A stretch of DNA of 33,472 nt, taken from the NCBI GenBank assembly GCA_029861725.1, contig JAOTYQ010000005.1:1-33472 (forward strand), read 5' to 3'. The position numbers were made by a program, and so were the translations under genes. Below, piece after piece: positions 1-9,252 of the stretch. The notes beneath the pieces are model-generated. The model did not search any database. It was given only the letters and a program-made list of their open reading frames with translations, and was not told the DNA's origin. This DNA is from Acidimicrobiia bacterium. Its GTDB lineage: Bacteria; Actinomycetota; Acidimicrobiia; Acidimicrobiales; SZUA-35. The stretch's first letter is position 1; the number at the start of each line of letters is the position of its first letter.

Positions 1-1
1 G

Positions 2-154
2 AGCCTGTCACGGGCCGAACAGCAGCAGTCGGTGCGGCTCCAAGCCGAGCTCGCCGAGCTCGCCGGTCACGGCCTGGACGGTGAGCCTTCCGTCGGTGGA
101 CAGGCGACCGGCGCCAACGTGACCGCAGAGACGACAGAGGAGAGGGGTCGATGA
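2..154 (+). CDS. C-terminal end of an unidentified protein, truncated at the window edge
   Basis: Frame from nt 2 is open (SLSRAEQQQSVRLQAELAELAGHGL...TEERGR*) and its TGA overlaps the trpD ATG (ATGA at 151-154). Confidence 0.4.
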   Translation, partial: SLSRAEQQQSVRLQAELAELAGHGLDGEPSVGGQATGANVTAETTEERGR

Positions 155-1194
155 ACGCAGTCGACGAGCATGGAGGTTGGCCGGCTCTGTTGGGCGCGAT
201 CTGCGACGGTCGTGATCTCGGGCGTGACGAGGCGGCGGCGGCGATGGTCGACATCCTCAGCGACTCGGCCTCCCCGGCACAGATCGCCGGGCTGATCGTG
301 GGCCTGCGCATCAAGGGTGAGAGCGTCGAGGAGATGACCGGCCTCGCATTGGCGATGCTCGAGGCGGCCGAGCAACTCGAGCTCCCAGACCGAACGGTGG
401 ACATCGTGGGCACCGGTGGCTCACGGCACAGGCGGATCCACGCGCTGAACGTCTCGACGATGGCCAGCATCGTCGCCGCATCGGCCGGGGCCACGGTCTG
501 CAAGCACGGCAACCGGCGTGTGTCGTCGACCTCGGGTGCCTTCGACTTCCTCGAGACGATCGGTGTAGGCATCGAGCTCTCCGCCGGGGAGGTCGAGCGC
601 TGCGTCGAGCGGATAGGTATCGGCTTCGCCTTCGCTCGCTCGTTCCACCCGGCGATGCGCTTTGCCGGCCCGGTCAGGGCCGAGCTCGGCATCCCCACCG
701 TCTTCAACATCCTCGGCCCGCTGGCCCATCCCGGCCGGGTGACCAGGCAGGTCGTCGGCACCGCCTCGGAGGACCTGGCCGCTCGGATGGCACCCGTCTT
801 GAAGAACCTCGGATCCGAGCTGTCGTGGGTCGTGACCGGCGACGGCGGGCTCGACGAGCTCAGCGTGACCGGCCCCTCGGTTGTGTTCGAGGTGACTGCC
901 GACGGCATCGACCGGTACGAAGTCACCCCCGAAGCGGTCGGCCTGGGCGTGGTAGCCGATGCCGTCGCGCTGTCGGGTGGGACGCCGGAGCAGAACGCGC
1001 AGATCTTCGCCGACATCATCGACGGGAGCGAGACCGGAGCGAGGCGCGACATCGTCGTGCTCAACGCAGCCGCCGGCCTCGTCGTCGGCGGTGTCGCGGC
1101 CGACTTGTCCGAGGGTGTCGAGGCCGCCCGAGCCGCCATCGACGACGGTCGGACCACGAAGAAGCTCGATGATCTCGTGGCCGCCACGACCTGA
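151..1194 (+). CDS. trpD: Anthranilate phosphoribosyltransferase
   Basis: DIVGTGGSRHRRIHALNVST, KHGNRRVSSTSGAFDFLE and FNILGPLAHP motifs are typical of TrpD. Confidence 0.93.
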   Translation: MNAVDEHGGWPALLGAICDGRDLGRDEAAAAMVDILSDSASPAQIAGLIVGLRIKGESVEEMTGLALAMLEAAEQLELPDRTVDIVGTGGSRHRRIHALNVSTMASIVAASAGATVCKHGNRRVSSTSGAFDFLETIGVGIELSAGEVERCVERIGIGFAFARSFHPAMRFAGPVRAELGIPTVFNILGPLAHPGRVTRQVVGTASEDLAARMAPVLKNLGSELSWVVTGDGGLDELSVTGPSVVFEVTADGIDRYEVTPEAVGLGVVADAVALSGGTPEQNAQIFADIIDGSETGARRDIVVLNAAAGLVVGGVAADLSEGVEAARAAIDDGRTTKKLDDLVAATT

Positions 1195-1310
1195 CAACCA
1201 CCGCGATCCCCGAGCTTCCGAGGACCCCCTCAGCGACGATCTGCTCGCCGGACTCGCGGCCGGTCACGGGCGAAAAACCGGTGCCTATTCCGGCAGCGAC
1301 ATCCGGCCTA

Positions 1311-1316
1311 TAGCCT
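1311..1316 (+). promoter_or_regulatory. Candidate leaderless -10 (TAGCCT) for the zinc-ribbon gene
   Basis: TAGCCT-N8-ATG. Confidence 0.45.
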
Positions 1317-1324
1317 GTCCCTCC

Positions 1325-1540
1325 ATGGTGCAGACTCGATACCGTTGTGGGGGATGCGGAAACCTCACCAGGTTCGACCTGGAAGTCACTCGCCGTGTGC
1401 GTGAGTGCCACTATGTGTCCGTTGGCGGGCGGCTGGAGGTCGAAGGTGCTGAACTTCTCAGCGAATCAGTCGATCTTGTTACCTGTCAGTGGTGTGGCCA
1501 CGGACACGACATTGTGCAACTAGGTCACAAGGAGCACTAG
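1325..1540 (+). CDS. Small zinc-ribbon protein (71 aa)
   Basis: MVQTRYRCGGCGNLTRF...VTCQWCGHGHDI has two CxxC knuckles; TAGCCT lies 8 nt before the ATG; 4 nt before the next gene. Confidence 0.7.
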   Translation: MVQTRYRCGGCGNLTRFDLEVTRRVRECHYVSVGGRLEVEGAELLSESVDLVTCQWCGHGHDIVQLGHKEH

Positions 1541-1544
1541 GAGC

Positions 1545-4500
1545 ATGGGATCAGAAGTGCTGCTGAAGTCGGCGTGTGAGCTGTCGTACCAGATCGCCAG
1601 GGACGGCGTCGAAGCCGACCCGCCCGTCGACCCCCCCGCCGCCATGCGCAGCTTTCTGTACGTGGCCGACCTGCCGAGCCGTGCCTTGACGGTCGCTCAG
1701 CAGGCCATCGAAGACGACCCGGCGTTCCGGCGGCGGGTCGCCGAGCACGCCGATGAGGCCGAAGTCGGCCGGGCTGGCTACCTCTGGCTCCATCGACCGA
1801 TCGGCTGGGCCGCCGAGTTCGAGGAGTTGTCGAACGAGCACGACGACACCCAGATCATGGACGACGGCGAGGATGAAGGCTACGGGGCCGACGACCTTTC
1901 GAACGAGGTGATCGACGACCCTGACGCCACCTCCAGCCACGGTGACTACGGCATCGACGACGGCGTCACGGTGTCCGAGCCGGCCTATACCGGCACGACC
2001 GACCTGTTCGCCGAAGGGGACGACGACTACGACACCGGCGTCGAGGTGCCGGCCGGTGCGGCCAGTGCCCTCGGCTTCGGCTCGATCGATGCGTTCAGCA
2101 ACGGCGACAGCGGACTGGATCTGTCACTCGCCTCCGATTCGACCGGTCGGAGCGAGGCCAACGCGATCGAAGACGAGCTGTCGAGCCTCCGAGGGCTGGT
2201 CGATCGCCTGTCGAGCGAGCGCAAGGCGGTCTCGACCTCCGTCCGTCGTGTCGAGGCCGAAGTCGAGACGTCGAAGCACCAGCCGTCGATGTTCGACAGC
2301 GACATCTACACGCTCCAGAGCGAGCTCGAATCGGCCCGTGCCGAGCTCGACGCCGCTCGGGCCGAACGTGACACCGCCGTCCATCAGCGATCCGAGTCTT
2401 TGACCCGCCAGCTGGAGCTCGAGAAGGAGCTCGAGCGGTCGCGCGAGCTGCGGGCGGAGCTCGAGCGGGAGCACGAAGACAGCGACACCGCGATGGTCGA
2501 GCTCAGGGAGTCCCTGGCCAGGACCGAGGCATCGCTGACGAATCTCGAGAGCGAGCGTGATGAGCTCCGCACCCAGGCTGCCGACCTCACGGAGACCAAC
2601 GAGGCACTCAACACCCAGATCGCCCGGGTCTCCGAAGAGAAGGAGTCACAGACGAAGGCACTCCAGGCCGACTACAGCGCGCTGCAGGCCGAGACGGAGG
2701 GGCTCCGAATCGATCGTGACGACCTGACGGCCAAGGTGTCGGAATCGGAGGTCGAGCTCGAGGAGGTCAAATCGCAGCTCAGCCAGAGCTCGGCGCAGGC
2801 CGGCGAGGCCAAGTCGCTCGTCGATGCGCTCACGGAGGAGAAGATCGATCTCGCGTCGCGGCTGGCCGACACCGAGGCGATGCTCGAGACGACCCGCATC
2901 CAGCTGAGCGCGGTCAAGTCCGATTCCGAGGCGGTCACGGCCGACCTGTCGAATATCAAGGCTCACCGGGATGGCCTTGCGTTGCAGGTCGACGAGCTGC
3001 ACAACAGCCTCACCGAGGCGCTGAACGATCTGGCCAAGGTGCGCTCGACGAGCGACGCCGACCGGGCCGCCTTGAAGGAGGTCCGGTCCGAGCGTGATCT
3101 CCTCCGGGTCCGGGTCGGCAGCCTCGAGCAGATCGAGTCGGGTATGGAGTCCAAGCTCTCCAGCCTCACTGCCGAACGTGATTCGCTCGTCGTCAAGGCC
3201 GACGAAGCTCAGGCCGAGCTCACCCAGACGCAGCGCGACCTCCGCACGGTGGAAGGGGAGCGTGACCAGCTGACCGAGGAGCTGGCGGCGGCCAGCGAGG
3301 CCAAGAATGCGCTTACCGCTGAGCATGACGAGACCACGGCCGAAGCCGATCGCCTCCGAGGACAGGCCGCGGAGCTGGAGGCGACTCGCGATGGGCTCCA
3401 ACAGCAGGTCGAGCAGCTCAACGAGGAGAACTCCTCCATCCAGTCTCAGCTGGTCGAGGCTGAACGGCTCCGCAACGAGGCGGCCGAGAACCAGGGGCAT
3501 GCGCTCTCCGAGCTGGCCCAACGACTGTCGGCGGTGGAGAACGAGCGAGCGCGGCTGGAGGGCGACCTCCGCGAGGCCGAAGGCCGGCTCTCCGACGCCT
3601 TGGTCACCCTCGAGGCAGCGCGAGACGAGGCCGAACGGATCCGCCAGTCCACCGTCGACGCCTCGCCGGGCCCGAAGATGGCGCCGGAGCCGGCCGCCGC
3701 CGAGACCGAGGCCCCTCCTGCCGATGACGAGGATACGACCGTGGTGGCCGACGAGGGCGAGGCCAGCGCTGATACCGAGACCGAGGAGGAGGCCCGCTCG
3801 ATCTTCGGCGATGCGGTCGTCGAGGACGAGGACACGCAACCGCCGCCCCCGCTGCTCGACGAGGACGCACCCGACGACACCGCCGAAGAGAAGGCCGCCG
3901 TTCCCCCCGAGGAGACCAGGACCGGGCGACGCCACGTGTGGGGCCTCGGCGCGCTGCGGCGGGGCGAGCCTGAGGCCACCGAGGAGGGTACGGCTCAACC
4001 TCCGCCTCCGGTCGCCAGTGACGCAGCCGGCGTCGGCTCGGCATCGGGGTCTCTGGCCGATGAGGGCGACATCGACGATGTCGCTGCCGCCCTCGCCGAG
4101 ACGCTGCAGGACGGCAAGTCCGAGACCACCTCGGCCCCGCCGGTCACCGACGAGGAGATCGACTCGATCAGCAGTGAGCTCGCCGAGGCGGTTGACAGCG
4201 CCGGCCTGGAGAGCGCCGAGCACGACGAAGACCTCGACGAGATCTCGAACCTGATCGCCCAGACCGTGACCGATTTCGATCCCAAGAGCATCGAGCAGGC
4301 CGACTTCGACGATGACCAGATCGCCACCGATGAGCCGAAGACCGGCCGGGCGCGGCGGTTGTTCGGGAGCCGCTCCGACGACGACTCCAAGCGCACCAGC
4401 GGGCCCTTGCCCCCGAGCGTCTTCGGCGCCACGTCGGATCCCGACGATCCCGCGCTGGCGGCGCTCCTCGAAGGCTCCGGTCCCAACGGGCCCGCAGACA

Positions 4501-5006
4501 TCACCGCTGCGTTCCCCGCCGATGGCACTACCGGTGAGATGGGCAAGGCCGTAGGCGCTCGTCGCCAGATCGACGTGCCCGCCGAAGTGGCCGACGACGA
4601 GATCGAGATGGCCCGCCACGTCGTCTCGTCGCCCGACGTCGTTTTGCTGGTCGACGGTGACTCAGTGGCCAAGATGGGCTGGCCGAGCCTGCCCGTGGCC
4701 CAGCAACGTGACGCCCTCGTGTCCTACCTCGCCGATCTGGCTGCGACGAGTGGTGCGGCCCCCGATGTCGTGTTCGACGGCCGCATCGGAGAAGAGGAGT
4801 CGTTGCCGGCATCGCGGGCCGTTCGCATCCGGTTGAGCACCCCGCCCACGGAGCCGGCGGCGGCGCTCGACGAGCTGGTCGACGCCTACCCGGAGCAGTG
4901 GCCGATCGCCATCGTCACCGACGACGCCGAGCTCGGTCGGTCGGCGGTCGAGCGGGGCGCAGTCGTGCTGAACAACGGGCAGCTGCTCGACCTCTTCATC
5001 GCCTGA
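1545..5006 (+). CDS. Giant coiled-coil protein with C-terminal NYN/YacP-like (PIN-fold) domain
   Basis: ATG with upstream AGGAG; N-terminal VGRAGYLWLHRPIGW block; very long E/R/L heptad-like coiled coil; acidic linker; C-terminal VVLLVDGDSVAKMGWPSLP...IAIVTDDAELGRSAVERGAVVLNNGQLLDLF. Confidence 0.8.
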   Translation: MGSEVLLKSACELSYQIARDGVEADPPVDPPAAMRSFLYVADLPSRALTVAQQAIEDDPAFRRRVAEHADEAEVGRAGYLWLHRPIGWAAEFEELSNEHDDTQIMDDGEDEGYGADDLSNEVIDDPDATSSHGDYGIDDGVTVSEPAYTGTTDLFAEGDDDYDTGVEVPAGAASALGFGSIDAFSNGDSGLDLSLASDSTGRSEANAIEDELSSLRGLVDRLSSERKAVSTSVRRVEAEVETSKHQPSMFDSDIYTLQSELESARAELDAARAERDTAVHQRSESLTRQLELEKELERSRELRAELEREHEDSDTAMVELRESLARTEASLTNLESERDELRTQAADLTETNEALNTQIARVSEEKESQTKALQADYSALQAETEGLRIDRDDLTAKVSESEVELEEVKSQLSQSSAQAGEAKSLVDALTEEKIDLASRLADTEAMLETTRIQLSAVKSDSEAVTADLSNIKAHRDGLALQVDELHNSLTEALNDLAKVRSTSDADRAALKEVRSERDLLRVRVGSLEQIESGMESKLSSLTAERDSLVVKADEAQAELTQTQRDLRTVEGERDQLTEELAAASEAKNALTAEHDETTAEADRLRGQAAELEATRDGLQQQVEQLNEENSSIQSQLVEAERLRNEAAENQGHALSELAQRLSAVENERARLEGDLREAEGRLSDALVTLEAARDEAERIRQSTVDASPGPKMAPEPAAAETEAPPADDEDTTVVADEGEASADTETEEEARSIFGDAVVEDEDTQPPPPLLDEDAPDDTAEEKAAVPPEETRTGRRHVWGLGALRRGEPEATEEGTAQPPPPVASDAAGVGSASGSLADEGDIDDVAAALAETLQDGKSETTSAPPVTDEEIDSISSELAEAVDSAGLESAEHDEDLDEISNLIAQTVTDFDPKSIEQADFDDDQIATDEPKTGRARRLFGSRSDDDSKRTSGPLPPSVFGATSDPDDPALAALLEGSGPNGPADITAAFPADGTTGEMGKAVGARRQIDVPAEVADDEIEMARHVVSSPDVVLLVDGDSVAKMGWPSLPVAQQRDALVSYLADLAATSGAAPDVVFDGRIGEEESLPASRAVRIRLSTPPTEPAAALDELVDAYPEQWPIAIVTDDAELGRSAVERGAVVLNNGQLLDLFIA

Positions 5007-5017
5007 GCCTGCGGTGG

Positions 5018-6502
5018 TCAGCCGTCCTTTTCTGGCCACTCCGACAGCTTGGGGAGCAAGGGGTCGAGCGATCCGGTCCTGATCGACGACAGCCAGACTC
5101 CGGTGCCGTAGGCGGCATCGTCGACGACGCCGAGAGCCACGTCGGCCAGTCGGTCACCCGGCCGACCGTCGGTGTCGAAGACGAGCCGACCGAGCAAGGA
5201 GAGCGCCACAGCTCGTCGCGCCGGCCGCCGAGCGCCCAGCAGATAGCTGATCATGGTGGCCGGCCACCACGCTCGGGTCGCCGCCCCGACCACGTTGCGG
5301 CCGGCGTACCAGTGGCCCTTTCCGGCGAGCAGCACCGCCTCGACACCGGGGTCGGGCAGCACCGACTCCAGCTTGCGTCGCAACGCAACGGTCGTGCCAG
5401 CCGCTAGCGCTAGCCCCAGCCGCCCCCGACCGCTGAGCACCAGGGCCCAGCACGCCAAGCTCCAGCCCGACATCCGCACCGGGGCCAGCCGGGACCCGTG
5501 CTTCTTGGCCAGCGGTCCGGCGGCGGAGCCGTAGCCGATGCGTTGCCTCACGAACGCCTGCAGCGACGGCCGGGGCGGGTGGTGGACGACGATCGTCGGG
5601 TCGTAGCGCACGTGACCGTGGTCGAGGAGTCGCCACACGAGGTCGACGTCCTCACCCCACCGCAGCGCCGGGTCGAACCCGCCCACCTCGTTCACCGCCT
5701 CGGTCCTGGCCAGGAGACATGCGGTCGGGAGGTAGGTAACGGGCGACTCGCCGCCGACGGCCGCTGGGCTCGGGCCGAGATCCAGCGGTGATCGCCGCTG
5801 CTCGTACCGGGACAGGCGATCGGTGCCGGGAACGGACGCCACGCGGGGCCCGACGGCGACGATCTCGGGATCGGCGAACCACCGCCCGAGGTCGACCAGC
5901 GTCGTCGACGTCGTCTCGACTCCGGCGTCGATGAAGGCAACCAGTGCCGTCGAGACCAGAGTCAGGCCGCACTGGCGGGCGAGGCCAGGGCCGCCGGCCG
6001 CGTCCCGGCGGACGACGCGACGCTTGCACCGAGCGCCGGAACCGCCCGATCGCACGACCGCTTCGACGCGGACGGGATCCTGAGAGCCGTCGTCGACGAC
6101 GATCACCTCGACATCGGGTAGCCCGTCCAACGTCGTGGCGAGGCCCGTCGGGTCATCCTTTACGGGGATGACCACCGTCAACTCGGGGAGCGGGTCGGCG
6201 CTGACCGGCGGCGGTTCGGGGTGGAGCATCCCGGCGTCGATGAGGCGCCGGGCCAGCTTGGAGGATCCCGCCGAGTCGGCGACGGGCTCACCGGCCAACC
6301 AACTGGTCACAATGGCCGCCCCGGCGCCGGTGATGCGCACGAACCGGAGCGGCGAGCCGCCGATCAGGAGCCGCCCGGCATCGCGGCGGCGCAGCGACGG
6401 GTCAGCCCGCAGTCGGGTGCCAGGCGGAAGCGGTCGAGCCCTGGCCTGGTCGAGTCGGTCGGGCTGGTCACGATCGGTTGTCGGAGGACCTCCGGTGTTC
6501 AC
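5018..6502 (-). CDS. mftF: Mycofactocin glycosyltransferase MftF (GT2 family)
   Basis: ELTVVIPVKDDPTGLATTLDGL, EVIVVDDGS, RLSRYEQRRSPLDLGP, WGEDVDLVWRL; located in the mft neighbourhood; GTGA overlap with the upstream gene. Confidence 0.85.
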   Translation of the reverse strand: MNTGGPPTTDRDQPDRLDQARARPLPPGTRLRADPSLRRRDAGRLLIGGSPLRFVRITGAGAAIVTSWLAGEPVADSAGSSKLARRLIDAGMLHPEPPPVSADPLPELTVVIPVKDDPTGLATTLDGLPDVEVIVVDDGSQDPVRVEAVVRSGGSGARCKRRVVRRDAAGGPGLARQCGLTLVSTALVAFIDAGVETTSTTLVDLGRWFADPEIVAVGPRVASVPGTDRLSRYEQRRSPLDLGPSPAAVGGESPVTYLPTACLLARTEAVNEVGGFDPALRWGEDVDLVWRLLDHGHVRYDPTIVVHHPPRPSLQAFVRQRIGYGSAAGPLAKKHGSRLAPVRMSGWSLACWALVLSGRGRLGLALAAGTTVALRRKLESVLPDPGVEAVLLAGKGHWYAGRNVVGAATRAWWPATMISYLLGARRPARRAVALSLLGRLVFDTDGRPGDRLADVALGVVDDAAYGTGVWLSSIRTGSLDPLLPKLSEWPEKDG

Positions 6503-7365
6503 TGGACCACCCTACGCAGCGCGTCGAGGACCGACATCGGCCCGGCGACCTCCGCCATACGGGCACCGCAGGCCTCGACGAGGGCCTGAGCGTGCTCCGG
6601 CTCGTCGGCAGGGGCCAAAACCACGAGCTCGTCCAGGGCTCGGGCGGCTGGGATCGGATCGCCGCCGGTCGTCACCTCGGCGTCGGAGAGCAGGACGGTC
6701 AGCTTACGTGTCGCCGTCGACGGAGCCAGCTGCCGGCCGGCGGCCCGGAGAGCGAGGGCCACGTCGGTGGTGCCGTGGCCCCGCAGAGCCAGCACCTCGG
6801 CGACGACCCGCTCCGGTTTCTTCGTCTGCTCCAGCTCCTTGACCGCCACCACCTTGTCGCCGAACGCCAGGACCGCGAACTGCGCAGGCGCCCGCCACGC
6901 GCACACGGCTGCGGCCAACGCGGCGCTGGCGAGCCGCTCACCGTCCATCGACCCCGAGCGATCGACGAGGAGGCACACCGCCGTGGCCGGCTTCTGCCAG
7001 TGCGTGGCCCGGAGCTCGTCGATCGCCGGCGGGCGGCCCTCGCTCCGTGCCGCCACGAGTGCGTCGAGGCTCGCGTCGATGTCGAGATCGCCAGCGCCCA
7101 CGTCGGCCCGAGTCGTTGTGAGCTTGCCAACTCCCCGGGCCCTGGCTCGTCCCGTACGGGCGAGATCGAGCACGAGGCGACCGGCCAACTGTCGCGAGAG
7201 CTGCGCCAGTTGGGCGTCGGTCGCCTGTGCCATCCGGGCCAGTAGGTCGAGGGCGGCATCGGGATCATCGGCCATCAGCTCGTCGAACGCCTCGCTGTCG
7301 AGCTCACCGAGCTGGGGTGATACCTCGGAGAAGCCGTCTTGGCGTTCGAGGTCTCGGCGGCTCAC
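6499..7365 (-). CDS. VWA-domain protein with MIDAS motif
   Basis: CLLVDRSGSMDGERLASAALAAAV (MIDAS DxSxS), TTDVALALRAAG, VLLSDAEVTTGG; directly downstream of a MoxR ATPase. Confidence 0.85.
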   Translation of the reverse strand: MSRRDLERQDGFSEVSPQLGELDSEAFDELMADDPDAALDLLARMAQATDAQLAQLSRQLAGRLVLDLARTGRARARGVGKLTTTRADVGAGDLDIDASLDALVAARSEGRPPAIDELRATHWQKPATAVCLLVDRSGSMDGERLASAALAAAVCAWRAPAQFAVLAFGDKVVAVKELEQTKKPERVVAEVLALRGHGTTDVALALRAAGRQLAPSTATRKLTVLLSDAEVTTGGDPIPAARALDELVVLAPADEPEHAQALVEACGARMAEVAGPMSVLDALRRVVQ

Positions 7366-7412
7366 CGTTCGCCGGCGCTCGTCGTTGAGTGCCTGCTCAG
7401 CGTCCTCGCCGG

Positions 7413-8399
7413 TCAGGATCTTCTGGTCGTCGTCTCCGCCGCCCTGCGGCCCCTGGCTTTTCCCGGGTCGGTTCCCTGGTCGGTGAGCTCGTCTGCGCCG
7501 TCGGAGTCGGGCGACATCATCTGCTGCCAGAGCGCGGTGATGATCTCCTCCGGTGTCGAGGATGCGGAGTCGTGGAGCCGGATGCGGCCCGACAGCGCCG
7601 TCAGCGCGGCGTCGAGACCGACGCCAGGGTCGGTCGCTGGTGCACCCCTGAGCGACGCCAGCTCGACGGCCAGCAAGAGCAGATCGACCGCTCCCCGCAC
7701 CGAGGAGCCGACCCGGATCTCGGGATGGGAGCGGGTGGCCCGGACCAGGCGCACGATCTTGGCAACGTACTCCCGATCGGCGAACGCGGTGACCGGCGGG
7801 CCCTGGGAGGCGGCGATCGCCACCTCGTCGGTCTCGGACTGGTAGTCCATCGAGATCCTGCAGACCCGGTCGTAGATGGCGCCCGAGATACGGGCGGTGC
7901 CGACGGCATCGAACGGGTTCATGGCTGCCACGAGCCGGAACGACGGGTGGGCGTCGATGCGGCCGAGGCGGGGCACGGTCAACTCCGCTTCGGACATGAC
8001 CGTCACCAGCAGGTTGAGGGTCTCCTCCGGGATCCGGTTGATCTCCTCCAGGTACAACAGCGAGCCGTCCTTGAGGGCCCGAGCCAGGGGCCCGTCGACC
8101 CAGACCTCCGACACGTAGCCGGTCTCCAGGACCTGGGCGGGATCGAAGTGGCCGACGAGTCGGGCCGGCGTCAGCTCGGCGTTGCCCTCGACGAACTCGA
8201 AGTCCTGGCTGGTGGTCCTGGCGACGCCCCGGAGGAGCGTCGATTTGCCGGTCCCCGGCGGTCCCTCGAGCATGAGATGGCGGCCCGCCATCAGGGCCGC
8301 CACGACCAGCTGGGCCTCTCGAGATCGGCCGATGATCTCGGCGTCGAGTCGGGCCAGGGTCGCCGGTCCGTAGAGGCTTGGTTCGCGGTGGTCAGTCAA
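7413..8399 (-). CDS. MoxR-family AAA+ ATPase
   Basis: GPPGTGKSTLLRG (Walker A), GSLLYLEEINRIPEETLNLLV (Walker B), AAMNPFDAVGTARISGAIYDR (sensor 1 region). Confidence 0.92.
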   Translation of the reverse strand: MTDHREPSLYGPATLARLDAEIIGRSREAQLVVAALMAGRHLMLEGPPGTGKSTLLRGVARTTSQDFEFVEGNAELTPARLVGHFDPAQVLETGYVSEVWVDGPLARALKDGSLLYLEEINRIPEETLNLLVTVMSEAELTVPRLGRIDAHPSFRLVAAMNPFDAVGTARISGAIYDRVCRISMDYQSETDEVAIAASQGPPVTAFADREYVAKIVRLVRATRSHPEIRVGSSVRGAVDLLLLAVELASLRGAPATDPGVGLDAALTALSGRIRLHDSASSTPEEIITALWQQMMSPDSDGADELTDQGTDPGKARGRRAAETTTRRS

Positions 8400-8535
8400 C
8401 GGGGGGAACGCCCCGGGTCGTCTTGCAGTCGCGCATGTCCTGGTGGCCCCCGTTCGGGCGGGGCCTGGGACCCCGTCGTGCGTGGCTGCGAATCTAGCAG
8501 TCGGGTCACCACCGAGCTAAGCCGTCTGGGAGCGC

Positions 8536-9252
8536 TCAGAGGTCGGCATGGCTCCGGAGGTACTCGCCGGTTGCGGCAACGGCTCGGTCGACGAGGTCGT
8601 CGAGGAGACGCTGCCCCTCGGCCGGGCTCGCTCCTGCGGGGTCACCGAGCACGCCGTTGGGCGAGACGGAGGCGACACCGCCCGAGCGGAGATCGTCGAG
8701 CAGGGCGTCGAGCGGCTCGGTGTTGCCGACTGCAGCCATGTCGAGCTCAACGGTCTCCGGTGCGAGGTGGAGGAGGAGTGACGTCTCGACCCTGCCGGCA
8801 TGAGCATCGACATCGGACCCGACGGCACGCTCGTCCCAGGTTGGGAACAGAGCGATGAGCCGATGCCCCTCGTGCCGGAGCTGGGTCACGGCAGTCGTCA
8901 CCGGTTCGGCGTTACCGGCGTGACCGGACAGCAGCACGACCAGCTCGAAGGAGTGCCGAGCCGACCGCACCAGCTCGATGAGGACCCCGCGCAGCGCTTG
9001 CTGTCCGATCGATAGCGTCCCGGAGAAGCCCTGATGCTCGCCCGACGAGCCGTAGGGCAACGGGGGTGCGACGACGGCGCCTGGGAGCCGTGCGGCCACC
9101 CGGTCGGCCCAGGCGCTGGCAATCCTCGTGTCGGCGTCGAGGGGCAGATGCGGGCCATGTTGCTCGGTCGCTCCGAGCGGGACGACGAGTAGCGACGCAT
9201 CGAGCGTGGCGAGGCTGCGCCAGCTCTGCGAGCCGAGCCGTTGGCCGGTCAC
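8536..9252 (-). CDS. mftE: Creatininase-family peptidase, MftE-like
   Basis: VPLGATEQHGPHLPLDADT, PYGSSGEHQGFSGTLSI, SGHAGN, DVDAHAGRVETSL; GTGA overlap with the upstream ETF beta gene. Confidence 0.87.
   Translation of the reverse strand: MTGQRLGSQSWRSLATLDASLLVVPLGATEQHGPHLPLDADTRIASAWADRVAARLPGAVVAPPLPYGSSGEHQGFSGTLSIGQQALRGVLIELVRSARHSFELVVLLSGHAGNAEPVTTAVTQLRHEGHRLIALFPTWDERAVGSDVDAHAGRVETSLLLHLAPETVELDMAAVGNTEPLDALLDDLRSGGVASVSPNGVLGDPAGASPAEGQRLLDDLVDRAVAATGEYLRSHADL

Noticed and set aside
2646-4619. 657-aa minus-strand ORF opposite the NYN coiled-coil gene
   Set aside because: Antisense shadow ORF produced by high GC and the repetitive coiled-coil codons; no recognisable domain
7365-7413. 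Protein-like in-frame sequence upstream of the VWA GTG start suggesting a frameshift from moxR
   Set aside because: The frame is open upstream but there is no start codon or slippery-site evidence; cannot be decided from sequence alone
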